DNA from: Noviluteimonas gilva
GTDB taxonomy: Bacteria > Pseudomonadota > Gammaproteobacteria > Xanthomonadales > Xanthomonadaceae
Reading direction: 5' to 3'
Length of the DNA stretch: 64,000 nt
NCBI RefSeq assembly: GCF_009740395.1
Contig: NZ_WOXT01000002.1
Location: forward strand, 558,001 to 622,000
Below the pieces are notes generated by a model. That model made no database searches. It had not been told where the DNA came from and was given only the letters and a program-made list of their open reading frames with translations. Position numbers and translations under genes: made by a program. Below, piece after piece: positions 1 to 7,753 of the stretch (within the stretch, counting starts at the first letter, position 1; each line of letters opens with the position of its first letter).

Positions 1-858
1 GCTGCTCCCCGTACCGTAGCGATGTTCGAAGCTCGCGCCCGGGCCGTACTTCGGGCGTTCGATCTTCGCGCCGGGCGCGGTGAGGTCGCCGCTGAAGGTT
101 TCGCCGGAGACCTGGGCCGAGGTGTTTTTCGGCAGGATCAGGTGCAGGTCGCCGCTCACCGACTCGGACTTGAACTCGCCGCCGTTCTGCAGGCCGGCGC
201 GGACCTTCACGTCGCCGGAGACCGTCGAGGCCGAGATGTGGCGCAGCAGCTTGCCGCCACTGTCGGCTTCGATGTTGCCCGAGACGGTTTCGACCGACAT
301 CTCGCCGTCGAGCTTGCCGCGCAGGTTGAGATCGCCGCTGACCGACGAGGCGCTGACGTCGCGCGAGTTCAGGGTCAGCGTGAGATCGCCGCTGACGCTT
401 TCGATGTTCGCTTCGCGCGGCGCACCGGCGACGACGACATCGCCGCTCACGCTGTCGATCTGCAGCGATGCGCCCGCGGTGCCGACCACGTCGACCGTGG
501 CGGAGACCGAATCGATCTCCAGCTCGGCGAGCACCGGCACGTTGAGGATCAGGTCCGTCGGCTCGGTGTTGTCGTTGCTGCGCCAACCGCTGCGGCCGCG
601 CGGATATTCCACGCGCACCACGAGGTCGCTTTCGTCGCCTTCGATCACGAGCTTCTCCACGCCCTTGCCGAGGCTGCCGCCGATGTGGACTTCCTTCTTG
701 TCCCACGTGCGGACCTGGATGCGGCCCTTGAGATTCTCGATCTCGATGTGGCCCCGCGCGTCGAGCGGACGGGTTTCGTTGATCGGCGTGGCGGCCCACG
801 CCGACGGTGCGGCCACGCAGGCTGCCATGAGGGTGAGAGCGATCAGTGAGCGTGTCAT
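1..858 (-). CDS. Secreted DUF4097-type beta-repeat protein, C-terminus beyond window
   Basis: The frame is open from the ATG at 858 to the left edge, so the C-terminus is missing. The first 23 or so residues form a signal peptide ending near AWA. The rest is a ladder of about eight repeats with the core SVSGD or TVSGN, spaced roughly 20 residues apart, as expected of the right-handed beta-helix of DUF4097/putative adhesin proteins. It lies 52 bases after the anti-sigma gene on the same strand, so it is probably the last gene of the sigma/anti-sigma operon and a likely envelope-stress output. The family has no known enzymatic role; a structural role at the envelope is inference. Confidence 0.8.
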   Translation of the reverse strand, partial: MTRSLIALTLMAACVAAPSAWAATPINETRPLDARGHIEIENLKGRIQVRTWDKKEVHIGGSLGKGVEKLVIEGDESDLVVRVEYPRGRSGWRSNDNTEPTDLILNVPVLAELEIDSVSATVDVVGTAGASLQIDSVSGDVVVAGAPREANIESVSGDLTLTLNSRDVSASSVSGDLNLRGKLDGEMSVETVSGNIEADSGGKLLRHISASTVSGDVKVRAGLQNGGEFKSESVSGDLHLILPKNTSAQVSGETFSGDLTAPGAKIERPKYGPGASFEHRYGTGSS

Positions 859-910
859 CGGGGTGTCTCCAGGAAAATTGTTCAAGTGCCTTGATGCGAA
901 ATGCGTGCGG

Positions 911-1447
911 TCAGCTGGCGAGCGAAGTGCGCGCCAGGCGCTGGGTGATTTCCAGGCGCCGCGTGTAGGTGCGTTGCAGGCGATCGAGCAGGAAGCGCGC
1001 TTCCGGATCGCGCGCGAGCGCGGTGCGGATCTGCGCGGCGCTGCGGTCGAGCACCTTGAGTTCGGGGGCGCCCCTGGCCGGCGTCGGCGTGTAGGCGTCG
1101 ATCTCCTTCAGCGCCGCCTGGTATTCGAGCGTCATGGCTTCGGCTTCGCGGGCAATGATGCGGGTGGTCTGCGCATCGTTGGCGGCCGGCGCGGCAGGCG
1201 TCGCGACCGGGCTGGTCTGCCATGCGATGCCGATGGCCAGCGCGAGCGTGGCCGCCGCGGCGAGCGGTGCGAGCGGACGCCAGGCCTTGCGAACCGGCGC
1301 CGGCGCGACCTGCGGCGTCGCGGCGATGCGCGCGGCGATCGACGGCCACAGGTCGGTTGCGGGCGCGACGTCCTTGCGCAGTGCGCGCAATTCCCATCGC
1401 AGCGCGTCGGGGAGGTGACCGTCTTCTTTGTCGATGTCATGCGTCAT
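911..1447 (-). CDS. Putative membrane anti-sigma factor
   Basis: This 178-residue protein has a soluble N-terminal half of about 60 residues, one membrane helix (LAPLAAAATLALAIGIAW) and a C-terminal region rich in Ala, Arg and Glu that is probably periplasmic and coiled. The start at 1447 overlaps the end of the upstream sigma gene by 11 bases, the usual arrangement of an ECF sigma factor and its regulator. I see no zinc-binding HxxxCxxC motif, so it is not a classical ZAS anti-sigma factor. The role rests on gene order and topology rather than a recognised domain. Confidence 0.65.
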   Translation of the reverse strand: MTHDIDKEDGHLPDALRWELRALRKDVAPATDLWPSIAARIAATPQVAPAPVRKAWRPLAPLAAAATLALAIGIAWQTSPVATPAAPAANDAQTTRIIAREAEAMTLEYQAALKEIDAYTPTPARGAPELKVLDRSAAQIRTALARDPEARFLLDRLQRTYTRRLEITQRLARTSLAS

Positions 1448-2054
1448 GGGAACCTCCGAGGCGCGTGCGCAGCAATCCGCGCGCGCGATGCAACTGGGCT
1501 TTCGAACTGCCGACCGCCATGCCGAGTTCGGCGGCGATCTCTTCGTGCTTCCAACCTTCCACATCGTGCAGCACCAACACGGCGCGCGCCCGCGGGGGCA
1601 GGGTGGCCACGGCGCGCTCCAGGTCCATCGTGAGCGCGGTGCCATGGCCCGCCGAATCGGGCGTGCCGAGCATGTCGAGCGCGTCCTCGTCGTCGCTGGC
1701 CTGCGGCCGGCTGCGGCGGGCGCGCAACTCCATCAGGGCGGTGTTCACGGCCAGGCGATGGAGCCACGTCGTGAACGCGCTTTCGAACCGATACCCCGGC
1801 AGCGCCTGCCAGCACCGCACGAAGGCTTCCTGCGTGAGGTCTTCCGCGCGGCCGGCATGGCCGCCCACCAGGCGCAGGATCACGCCGTGGACCCGCGTGT
1901 TATGGCGCCGATAGATCGCCTCGAAGGCGGTCGCGTCGCCGCGACCCGCCGCACGCACCAACGCGCCATCCACGTCCTCGCCGGTGTCGGCGGACGGGGG
2001 TGCTGCTGGGGCTTGGGGTGTCCATGCGGTCACGGCGGAGGTCAGCATACTCAC
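1437..2054 (-). CDS. ECF-family RNA polymerase sigma factor
   Basis: The protein has 205 residues. The sigma-70 region 2 (residues about 40-105) includes the RAEDLTQEAFVRCW motif, and region 4 (about 145-195) has a helix-turn-helix around HEEIAAELGMAVGSSKAQLHRAR. Between them is an acidic linker. It is the first gene of a minus-strand operon with the membrane anti-sigma factor and the SVSGD-repeat secreted protein, and it probably responds to an envelope signal. A second ATG two codons downstream (2048) is an equally possible start. It is divergent from the fumarase gene with 90 bases between them. Confidence 0.88.
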   Translation of the reverse strand: MSMLTSAVTAWTPQAPAAPPSADTGEDVDGALVRAAGRGDATAFEAIYRRHNTRVHGVILRLVGGHAGRAEDLTQEAFVRCWQALPGYRFESAFTTWLHRLAVNTALMELRARRSRPQASDDEDALDMLGTPDSAGHGTALTMDLERAVATLPPRARAVLVLHDVEGWKHEEIAAELGMAVGSSKAQLHRARGLLRTRLGGSHDA

Positions 2055-2109
2055 TCCGATGCACGGTCCGGCCCCAAGGTTTAGAGCCGCTTGAGAGGCC
2101 CGGCCGGGC

Positions 2110-2115
2110 TAGAAT
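2110..2115 (+). promoter_or_regulatory. -10 box upstream of fumarase
   Basis: TAGAAT lies 29 bases upstream of the GTG at 2145. It matches the TANAAT boxes found before tcdA, gcdH and the COG2509 gene in this window. No convincing -35 hexamer is seen at the right spacing. The box would lie inside the gene if the TTG at 2091 were used, which favours the GTG start. Confidence 0.4.
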
Positions 2116-2144
2116 CCCGCCTTTCGCACGCCCCCCGGTTTCCC

Positions 2145-3698
2145 GTGACCCACGCAGCTGCTTCGTCCCGCCCCGCAGGCCCCGTCGCCATCCGCCAGGA
2201 AGACCTCATCCAGTCGGTCGCCGACGCCCTGCAGTACATCTCGTACTACCACCCCGTCGATTACATCAAGAATCTCGCGGCCGCCTACGAGCGCGAGGAA
2301 AGCGTGGCCGCGAAGGACGCGATCGCGCAGATCCTGATCAATTCGCGCATGTGCGCCGAGGGCCACCGCCCGATCTGCCAGGACACGGGCATCGTCACGG
2401 TCTTCCTGACCATCGGCATGGACGTGCGCTGGGACGACGCGACCATGGGCGTGGAGGAGATGGTCCACGAAGGCGTGCGCCGCGCCTACAACCATCCCGA
2501 CAACAAGCTGCGCGCCAGCGTGCTCGCCGATCCGGCGGGCAAGCGCACCAACACGAAGGACAACACGCCGGGCGTGGTCAACGTCCGCGTGGTGCCGGGC
2601 AATACGGTCGAGGTGATCGTCGCGGCCAAGGGCGGCGGCTCGGAAGCCAAGTCGAAGTTCGCGATGCTCAACCCGTCGGACTCCATCGTCGACTGGGTGC
2701 TGAAGACCGTCCCGACGATGGGCGCCGGCTGGTGCCCGCCGGGCATGCTCGGCATCGGCATCGGCGGCACCGCGGAGAAGGCGATGCTGCTGGCTAAGGA
2801 AGCGCTGATGGAGCCGATCGACATCGTCGACCTCCAGGCGCGCGGCCCGTCCAACCGCGCCGAAGAATTGCGCCTGGAGCTCTACGAGAAGGTCAACGCG
2901 CTCGGCATCGGCGCGCAGGGCCTCGGTGGCCTGACCACCGTGCTCGACATCAAGGTCAAGGATTACCCCACGCACGCGGCGAACCTGCCGATCGCGCTGA
3001 TCCCCAACTGCGCCGCCACGCGCCACGCGCACTTCGTGCTCGACGGCAGCGGCCCGGTGATGCTGGATCCGCCTTCGCTCGAAGATTGGCCGACGCTCAC
3101 CTACGACGCCTCCAAGGGGCGTCGTGTCGATCTCGACACGCTGACGAAGGACGACCTCGCCACGTGGCAACCGGGCGAAGTGCTGTTGCTCAACGGCAAG
3201 CTGCTCACCGGTCGCGACGCCGCGCACAAGCGCATCGTCGAAATGTTGAATCGCGGCGAGACGCTGCCGGTCGATCTGCGCGGCCGTTTCATCTACTACG
3301 TCGGCCCGGTCGATCCGGTGCGCGACGAAGTCGTCGGCCCCGCCGGCCCGACCACCGCCACGCGCATGGACAAGTTCACCGAACAGGTCCTCGCGCAGAC
3401 CGGCCTGCTCGGCATGGTCGGCAAGGCCGAACGCGGCCCGGTCGCGATCGACGCCATCCGCAAGCACGGCTCGGCGTACCTCATGGCGGTCGGCGGCGCG
3501 GCCTACCTGGTGTCGAAGGCGATCAAGGGGGCGAAGGTCGTCGCCTTCGACGACCTCGGCATGGAAGCGATCTACGAATTCACCGTGCAGGACATGCCGG
3601 TCACGGTGGCGGTGGATTCCAAGGGCACGTCGGTGCACCAGACGGGTCCGAAGGAATGGCAGGCGCGCATCGGGAAGATCCCGGTGGTCGTCGCGTGA
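2145..3698 (+). CDS. fumA: Class I fumarate hydratase (iron-sulfur, single chain)
   Basis: This TCA-cycle enzyme reversibly hydrates fumarate to L-malate in the cytosol. The 517-residue single chain joins the alpha-type catalytic half (PICQDTG, GIGIGGT, IPNCAATRH) to the C-terminal beta half (YYVGPVDPVRDEVVGPAGPT, KGTSVHQTGPKEW). Cys78, Cys197 and Cys289 fit the three [4Fe-4S] ligands of E. coli FumA, and their spacing (119 and 92 residues) is close to that enzyme's. I chose the GTG at 2145 because a -10 box sits at 2110-2115; an in-frame TTG at 2091 would add 18 unconserved residues. It is translationally coupled to the next small gene through GTGA. Being oxygen-sensitive as a class, it complements complex II encoded 18 kb away. 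Confidence 0.95.
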   Translation: MTHAAASSRPAGPVAIRQEDLIQSVADALQYISYYHPVDYIKNLAAAYEREESVAAKDAIAQILINSRMCAEGHRPICQDTGIVTVFLTIGMDVRWDDATMGVEEMVHEGVRRAYNHPDNKLRASVLADPAGKRTNTKDNTPGVVNVRVVPGNTVEVIVAAKGGGSEAKSKFAMLNPSDSIVDWVLKTVPTMGAGWCPPGMLGIGIGGTAEKAMLLAKEALMEPIDIVDLQARGPSNRAEELRLELYEKVNALGIGAQGLGGLTTVLDIKVKDYPTHAANLPIALIPNCAATRHAHFVLDGSGPVMLDPPSLEDWPTLTYDASKGRRVDLDTLTKDDLATWQPGEVLLLNGKLLTGRDAAHKRIVEMLNRGETLPVDLRGRFIYYVGPVDPVRDEVVGPAGPTTATRMDKFTEQVLAQTGLLGMVGKAERGPVAIDAIRKHGSAYLMAVGGAAYLVSKAIKGAKVVAFDDLGMEAIYEFTVQDMPVTVAVDSKGTSVHQTGPKEWQARIGKIPVVVA

Positions 3699-4102
3699 TC
3701 GCCCCGATCCTGGTCGAACACGACGCGCAAGGCCACGCTTTCAAGGTGCGATTCGAACAGCACCACGGCTACCTGCGCGCCTACGTGCACGAAGGCCGCG
3801 ACTCGCTGGAAGTCTCCACCGCGATGTGGCACCTGCTCGGGCAACACTGCCGCACGCACGGCGCCACGCGCCTGCTGGTGGTCGAAGACCTCGACGGCAC
3901 GGTGCCGCTGGAGCAGATCGACGATGTCATCGCCGCGATGGCCGACGCTGGTTTCGCCGCGATCCGCACCGCGTTCGTCGAATTGCAGGACGACCTGCAG
4001 GGCAGCGAACACGGTTCGATCCTCGCCAGCGAGCGGGGCGTGAATGTCTACGTGACCAACGACGAATTCGTCGCGCGCCACTGGCTGATGTACGGCGAGT
4101 GA
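3695..4102 (+). CDS. Small protein of unknown function coupled to fumarase
   Basis: The 135-residue soluble protein starts at a GTG that overlaps the fumarase stop codon by four bases, so it is cotranscribed and probably translationally coupled. It has alternating beta strands and amphipathic helices (LLVVEDLDG, DDVIAAMADAGFAAIRTAFVEL) reminiscent of STAS/SpoIIAA-like folds, but no diagnostic motif. No signal peptide or membrane segment is present. A link to fumarase is suggested only by the overlap. Confidence 0.75.
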   Translation: MIAPILVEHDAQGHAFKVRFEQHHGYLRAYVHEGRDSLEVSTAMWHLLGQHCRTHGATRLLVVEDLDGTVPLEQIDDVIAAMADAGFAAIRTAFVELQDDLQGSEHGSILASERGVNVYVTNDEFVARHWLMYGE

Positions 4103-4120
4103 TCCCGCGCCTTGCGACGC

Positions 4121-5422
4121 CTATTCGGGCGTCGCGGGGGCCTTGTCGTCGAGCAGGTTGACGTCTTCGGTCTTGCGCTGCGCTTCGGCCAGTTGCTCGT
4201 CGATTTCCTTGTCCTTCGACGTATCCACGTGCATGGCGTGTTCCGTCGTCGGGGTCGAGGAATGCACCGCGGGTGCCGGCGTGCCGGCGCGACGCACGCC
4301 GCCCTTGTCGAGCGCCGACTTCACCGCGCGCATCGCTTCGCTTCGCACGCGCGGCACGCTGTTTTCGCGCTGGTCGACCCAGCCGAGGAACTGCGCCTTC
4401 AATTGATCGTGCAGGTATTCGACGATCAGCGCGTTGGGTTTCGGATCTTCGAGCACGCCGCCGATGCCACGCAGCCGGTCGAGCCCGAGCTTGAGCGCAT
4501 CGCCCACCGACGCACTCGGATCCAGCGGCACGATGAAGTCGAAACGACGCTTCGGATTCTCGGTGTAATTGAGCACGACCGAACGGAACACCAGCGCGTT
4601 CGGCAACGCGACCTGGTTGCCGTCGAGCGTCATCAGCAACGTGGTGCGCGAGGTCAGCGCGACGACCTTGCCTTCATGCACGCGATCCACGACGACGTGG
4701 TCGCCCGGCGCGAACGGCCGGCGCAGGCTGAGCAGGATGCCGGCGATGTAGTTCTCGGCGATGTCCTTGAACGCAAAGCCCAGCACCAGGCCGATTACAC
4801 CCGCCGAACCGAGCACCGCACCGACCAGCGAAGACGCACCCAGCAGATCGAGCGCGACGAGGATGCCGATCAACGTGATCACGCCCTGCACGGTGCGGCG
4901 GAGCAGGGCTTCCATGTAGGGGTTGTTGCTGTGCACGCGCGCCATCCAGCGCATGCGGCGCGAAAGCGAGCGCCCGATCCACGCGGCCAACAGCACGATG
5001 GCCAGCGCGATGACGAGCAGCGGGATCGCGGCGACCAAACGCACGAGTTTTTCGGCGACCGCCTGCGTGGCCACTTCGAAACGATCGGACAACTTCGTGC
5101 TCAGTTCGATGCGATTTTCCACGCGCGCCACGCCCGTGGTCTGCGCGGCGATGGCGCCCGCCATTTCGATGTCTTCCTTGCTCACCGCTTCGCCGTGCAG
5201 CATCGCGACGCGATTGATCACGCTGGCTTCGACATCGGCCAACTGCGGTTGCGAGGCAAGCCGTGCTTCCACGCGCTTGCTCAGCGCGCGGTCCATGGCA
5301 TCGACGGCGGTGGGCGCCGAACTCGAAGCCGCGGGCAGCGCCGCGGCGGGCGCGGCCGCGTGGCAGGCGAAGGACAGCAGGAGCAGCAAGGGCGCGAGGC
5401 GCGCGGCGATCGAAGAGGTCAT
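4121..5422 (-). CDS. BON-domain MscS-family mechanosensitive channel
   Basis: The 433-residue protein starts with a signal sequence ending near ACHAAA. A BON domain follows (about residues 45-105, with VEASVINRVAMLHGEAVS and a TTGVARVENRI-like end). Then come three membrane helices (one around LVAAIPLLVIALAIVLLAAW) and the conserved MscS core, including a glycine/alanine-rich TM3 (GAVLGSAGVIGLVLGFAFKD) and a beta-domain (PNALVFRSVVLNYT). It should gate under membrane tension and release solutes. The BON domain would lie in the periplasm, where related domains bind lipids. It starts 35 bases after the phospholipase D gene on the same strand, so a membrane-lipid/osmotic operon is plausible. Confidence 0.9.
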   Translation of the reverse strand: MTSSIAARLAPLLLLLSFACHAAAPAAALPAASSSAPTAVDAMDRALSKRVEARLASQPQLADVEASVINRVAMLHGEAVSKEDIEMAGAIAAQTTGVARVENRIELSTKLSDRFEVATQAVAEKLVRLVAAIPLLVIALAIVLLAAWIGRSLSRRMRWMARVHSNNPYMEALLRRTVQGVITLIGILVALDLLGASSLVGAVLGSAGVIGLVLGFAFKDIAENYIAGILLSLRRPFAPGDHVVVDRVHEGKVVALTSRTTLLMTLDGNQVALPNALVFRSVVLNYTENPKRRFDFIVPLDPSASVGDALKLGLDRLRGIGGVLEDPKPNALIVEYLHDQLKAQFLGWVDQRENSVPRVRSEAMRAVKSALDKGGVRRAGTPAPAVHSSTPTTEHAMHVDTSKDKEIDEQLAEAQRKTEDVNLLDDKAPATPE

Positions 5423-5457
5423 TCGTACCGTCGTGGCGTCAGTGGGACGCGCCCAGT

Positions 5458-6744
5458 CTACAACTGCGAGCGGATCGGCAGGATCACGCGTTCGATGAAC
5501 TTCTCCTTCAGCGGCCGGTTTTCCCACATTTCGTAGGTGTAGCCCTTCGACTGCTTGAGGTCCTGTTCGAAGATCTGCGTCATGCGATCGGCGAAGCGGG
5601 CGTCGTAGACGTTGAGGCTCGCCTCGTCGTTGAGGCGGAAGCTGCGCAGGTCGAAGTTGGTCGAACCCACCGACGTCATCACCTTGTCCACGATCAGCAT
5701 CTTGTTGTGGAACATGGTCGGCTGGTATTCGCTGATCGAAATGCCGGCCTTGATCATCGGGCCCCAATCCATGCGCGAGGCATGGCGTGCGGCATCCGAA
5801 TCGGTCTTCTCGCCCGGCACGATCACGCGCACCTGCACGCCGCGCTTGCGCGCCGCGAGCAAGGCGTTGGTGATCAATTCGTCGGGGATGAAGTACGCCG
5901 CTTCCAAGTCGATGGTGTGCTCGGCCGCGGCGATCGCCATCAGGTACATCAGATGCATGCTCTCGCTGCCGCCGCTGGGCGAGCTGATGAACATGTGCGC
6001 ATCCATGCCGTCGGCGCTTTCCAGCGACGGGAAGTTCTCCGGCCCGTTGAGCACCTCGCCCGTGGTCTTGATCCAGTTGTCGTTGAACGCCGCCTGGAAC
6101 TGCGCGACCACGGGCCCTTCGACGCGGAAGTGGATGTCGCGCCAATGATCGGCATCCTGCGCGTTGCCGCGCCACGGATCGCCGATGCCCACGCCGCCGG
6201 TGAACGCCACGCGCCCGTCGATGATCAGCAGCTTGCGGTGCGTGCGGTTGTTCATGCGCGAGAGGTTGTACCAATGCAGCGGTCGATAGCGCACGACATG
6301 CACGCCCGCGGCTTTCATCTCGTCCAGCAGCGCGTCTTCCATGTTGTAGCTGCCGGCCCAGTCGATGGTGACGTGGACGGCCACGCCGGCCTTCGCGCGC
6401 TCGCTCAGCGCAGCGGCGAACTCGCGGCCGATTTCGCCTTCCCAGTAGATGTAGGTTTCGAAGCTGATCGTGTGCTTCGCGCTGCGAATGCCCTGGAGCA
6501 TCGCGGGGAAGATCTCGTCGCCGTTCTGCAGATCCTGGATCACGTTGTGCGAAACGATCGCCGGGCCGAGCAGCACGCCCATTTCGCGACGGAACTGCGG
6601 GTCGGCCGCCGCGTAACGGTGTTCGACCTTGCGTTCGATCTGTTTTTCCGGCTTGACGAAGTTCAGGCCGAGGATGACGGCCAGGAAAGTCACGAGCACG
6701 GTGACGATGATGACGGCCAGCATGCGGGTCTTGCTCCAGCGCAT
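5458..6744 (-). CDS. cls: Phospholipase D-family cardiolipin synthase-like protein
   Basis: The 428-residue protein has an N-terminal membrane anchor (about residues 8-28) and two HKD motifs: His169/Lys171/Asp176 (HRKLLIIDGRVAFTGG) and His346/Lys348/Asp353 (HNKMLIVDKVMTSVGS). This is the arrangement of bacterial cardiolipin synthases, which condense phosphatidylglycerol or phosphatidylethanolamine into cardiolipin. The single anchor and length are closer to ClsB/ClsC than to ClsA. The exact substrate cannot be told from sequence. Downstream on the same strand is the MscS channel. Confidence 0.85.
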   Translation of the reverse strand: MRWSKTRMLAVIIVTVLVTFLAVILGLNFVKPEKQIERKVEHRYAAADPQFRREMGVLLGPAIVSHNVIQDLQNGDEIFPAMLQGIRSAKHTISFETYIYWEGEIGREFAAALSERAKAGVAVHVTIDWAGSYNMEDALLDEMKAAGVHVVRYRPLHWYNLSRMNNRTHRKLLIIDGRVAFTGGVGIGDPWRGNAQDADHWRDIHFRVEGPVVAQFQAAFNDNWIKTTGEVLNGPENFPSLESADGMDAHMFISSPSGGSESMHLMYLMAIAAAEHTIDLEAAYFIPDELITNALLAARKRGVQVRVIVPGEKTDSDAARHASRMDWGPMIKAGISISEYQPTMFHNKMLIVDKVMTSVGSTNFDLRSFRLNDEASLNVYDARFADRMTQIFEQDLKQSKGYTYEMWENRPLKEKFIERVILPIRSQL

Positions 6745-6813
6745 CGCGCGCCCCGGGTCCTTGGGAAACGCGACGTTAAAGAAGCGGCCGCACGCGAGGC
6801 GTGAATGCGTGCG

Positions 6814-7302
6814 CTAGAAGAACCACGCGAACGCGAACACCCCGATCATCGCGAACGCCAGGCCCAGCTTCAGCACGATCGCCAGCACGATGCCCAGCCA
6901 CGTGCCGAACCCGACCTTCGCGGCCTGGCGGATTTCCCTGCCCTTGATCAGCTCGCCGATCAGCGCGCCCAGGAACGGACCGATGAACAACCCCAGCGGC
7001 GGCATGATGAAAAGCCCCGCGAACGTGCCCAGCACCGCGCCCCAGATCGCGTACTTGCTCGCGCCCACGCGCCGGGCGCCATGGGCGGTGGCCCAGAAGT
7101 CGACGACGAAGGACACCGCGGTCATCAGCCCGAGGACCGTGAGCGTGACCCAACCGATCTCCCGGAACCCGTCGGCCCAGGCCGCGAGGATCATGCCCGC
7201 GAACACGAAAGGCAGGCCCGGCAGGGCAGGCAACACGACGCCCATCAAGCCGATCAGGACGAGCAGGACGGCGAGGGCGTAGAGCAACGCGTGGTGGGTC
7301 AT
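6814..7302 (-). CDS. DUF456 family membrane protein
   Basis: The 162-residue protein is almost entirely hydrophobic, with four or five predicted membrane helices. It carries the glycine-rich signatures of DUF456, such as LIGLMGVVLPALPGLPFVF near the N-terminus and the GxxxG-rich PPLGLFIGPFLGALIGEL. I chose the ATG at 7302 because the open frame upstream is charged, arginine-rich and unlike a signal sequence. The function of the family is unknown. It is 69 bases upstream of the phospholipase D gene on the same strand and could be cotranscribed. Confidence 0.82.
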   Translation of the reverse strand: MTHHALLYALAVLLVLIGLMGVVLPALPGLPFVFAGMILAAWADGFREIGWVTLTVLGLMTAVSFVVDFWATAHGARRVGASKYAIWGAVLGTFAGLFIMPPLGLFIGPFLGALIGELIKGREIRQAAKVGFGTWLGIVLAIVLKLGLAFAMIGVFAFAWFF

Positions 7303-7366
7303 GAGGGTTCTCGGTGGCTTCCGCCGGACGGTTGATTCTGGGGGTTCGAGGGGGTGTTCAGGTGCG

Positions 7367-7395
7367 TTGATTTTTGTCGAACGCGGGCGTACGGT
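7367..7395 (+). promoter_or_regulatory. Putative sigma-70 promoter of the cold-shock gene
   Basis: TTGATT (7367-7372) and TACGGT (7390-7395) are 17 bases apart, the ideal spacing. Transcription would begin near 7402 and leave a 5' leader of about 53 bases before the ATG at 7455. Confidence 0.4.
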
Positions 7396-7454
7396 GCGGC
7401 CGCTGCGTTTCGCCGGACCCCGGCGAGCCACCGACCGCCGAGGGAGCACCCCGT

Positions 7455-7664
7455 ATGTCGAACCGCGAAACCGGAACCGTGAAATGGTTCAACGATGCGA
7501 AAGGCTTCGGCTTCATCAGCCGGGAAAATGGCGACGATGTGTTCGTGCATTTCCGCGCGATCCAGTCGCAGGGTTTCAAGAGCCTCAAGGAAGGGCAGCA
7601 GGTGACTTTCATCGTCGTGCAGGGCCAGAAGGGCCTGCAGGCGGACGAAGTGCAGACGACCTAG
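7455..7664 (+). CDS. cspA: Cold-shock domain protein (CspA family)
   Basis: The 69-residue single OB-fold protein binds single-stranded RNA and DNA and acts as an RNA chaperone. RNP1 (KGFGFIS) and RNP2 (VFVHF) are both intact, preceded by [10 protein letters not shown]. The ATG at 7455 follows a good ribosome-binding site (AGGGAG at 7441-7446). Which paralog this is, and whether it is really cold-induced, cannot be told. The gene is followed by two strong hairpins (7675-7709 and 7722-7747). Confidence 0.93.
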   Translation: MSNRETGTVKWFNDAKGFGFISRENGDDVFVHFRAIQSQGFKSLKEGQQVTFIVVQGQKGLQADEVQTT

Positions 7665-7674
7665 AAATTGAAAA

Positions 7675-7709
7675 GGGGTCGTTGGGGGGCTCGGCCCCCC
7701 TACAACCCC
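7675..7709. repeat. G-tract inverted repeat downstream of csp
   Basis: A 15-base arm (7675-7689) and its near-complement (7695-7709) flank the loop CTCGG. Only two positions are mismatched. The stem ends in six uninterrupted G:C pairs. There is no T-run, so it is a REP-like or 3'-protective hairpin rather than a complete terminator. Confidence 0.6.
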
Positions 7710-7721
7710 GGTGAAATGCAG

Positions 7722-7747
7722 AAAGCCCGGCTGGTGCCGGGCTTTTT
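7722..7747. terminator. Bidirectional rho-independent terminator
   Basis: A ten-pair stem (AAAGCCCGGC at 7722-7731 with GCCGGGCTTT at 7736-7745, loop TGGT) is followed by a T-run to 7747 and preceded by an A-run. It therefore works in both directions, for csp on plus and the M35 protease gene on minus. Confidence 0.8.
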
Positions 7748-7753
7748 GTTTCT

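Noticed and set aside
1-858. CRISPR-like or tandem DNA repeat from the SVSGD ladder
   Set aside because: The repetition is at protein level only; the DNA units differ and there are no spacers.
2091-2144. TTG at 2091 as fumarase start
   Set aside because: The added 18 residues are unlike the family and the -10 box would lie in the coding sequence.
2109-3638. Long open frame (about 509 codons) on minus across fumarase
   Set aside because: It is the GC-rich shadow of a strongly conserved gene; the translation is His/Arg/Ala/Asp-rich with no domain.
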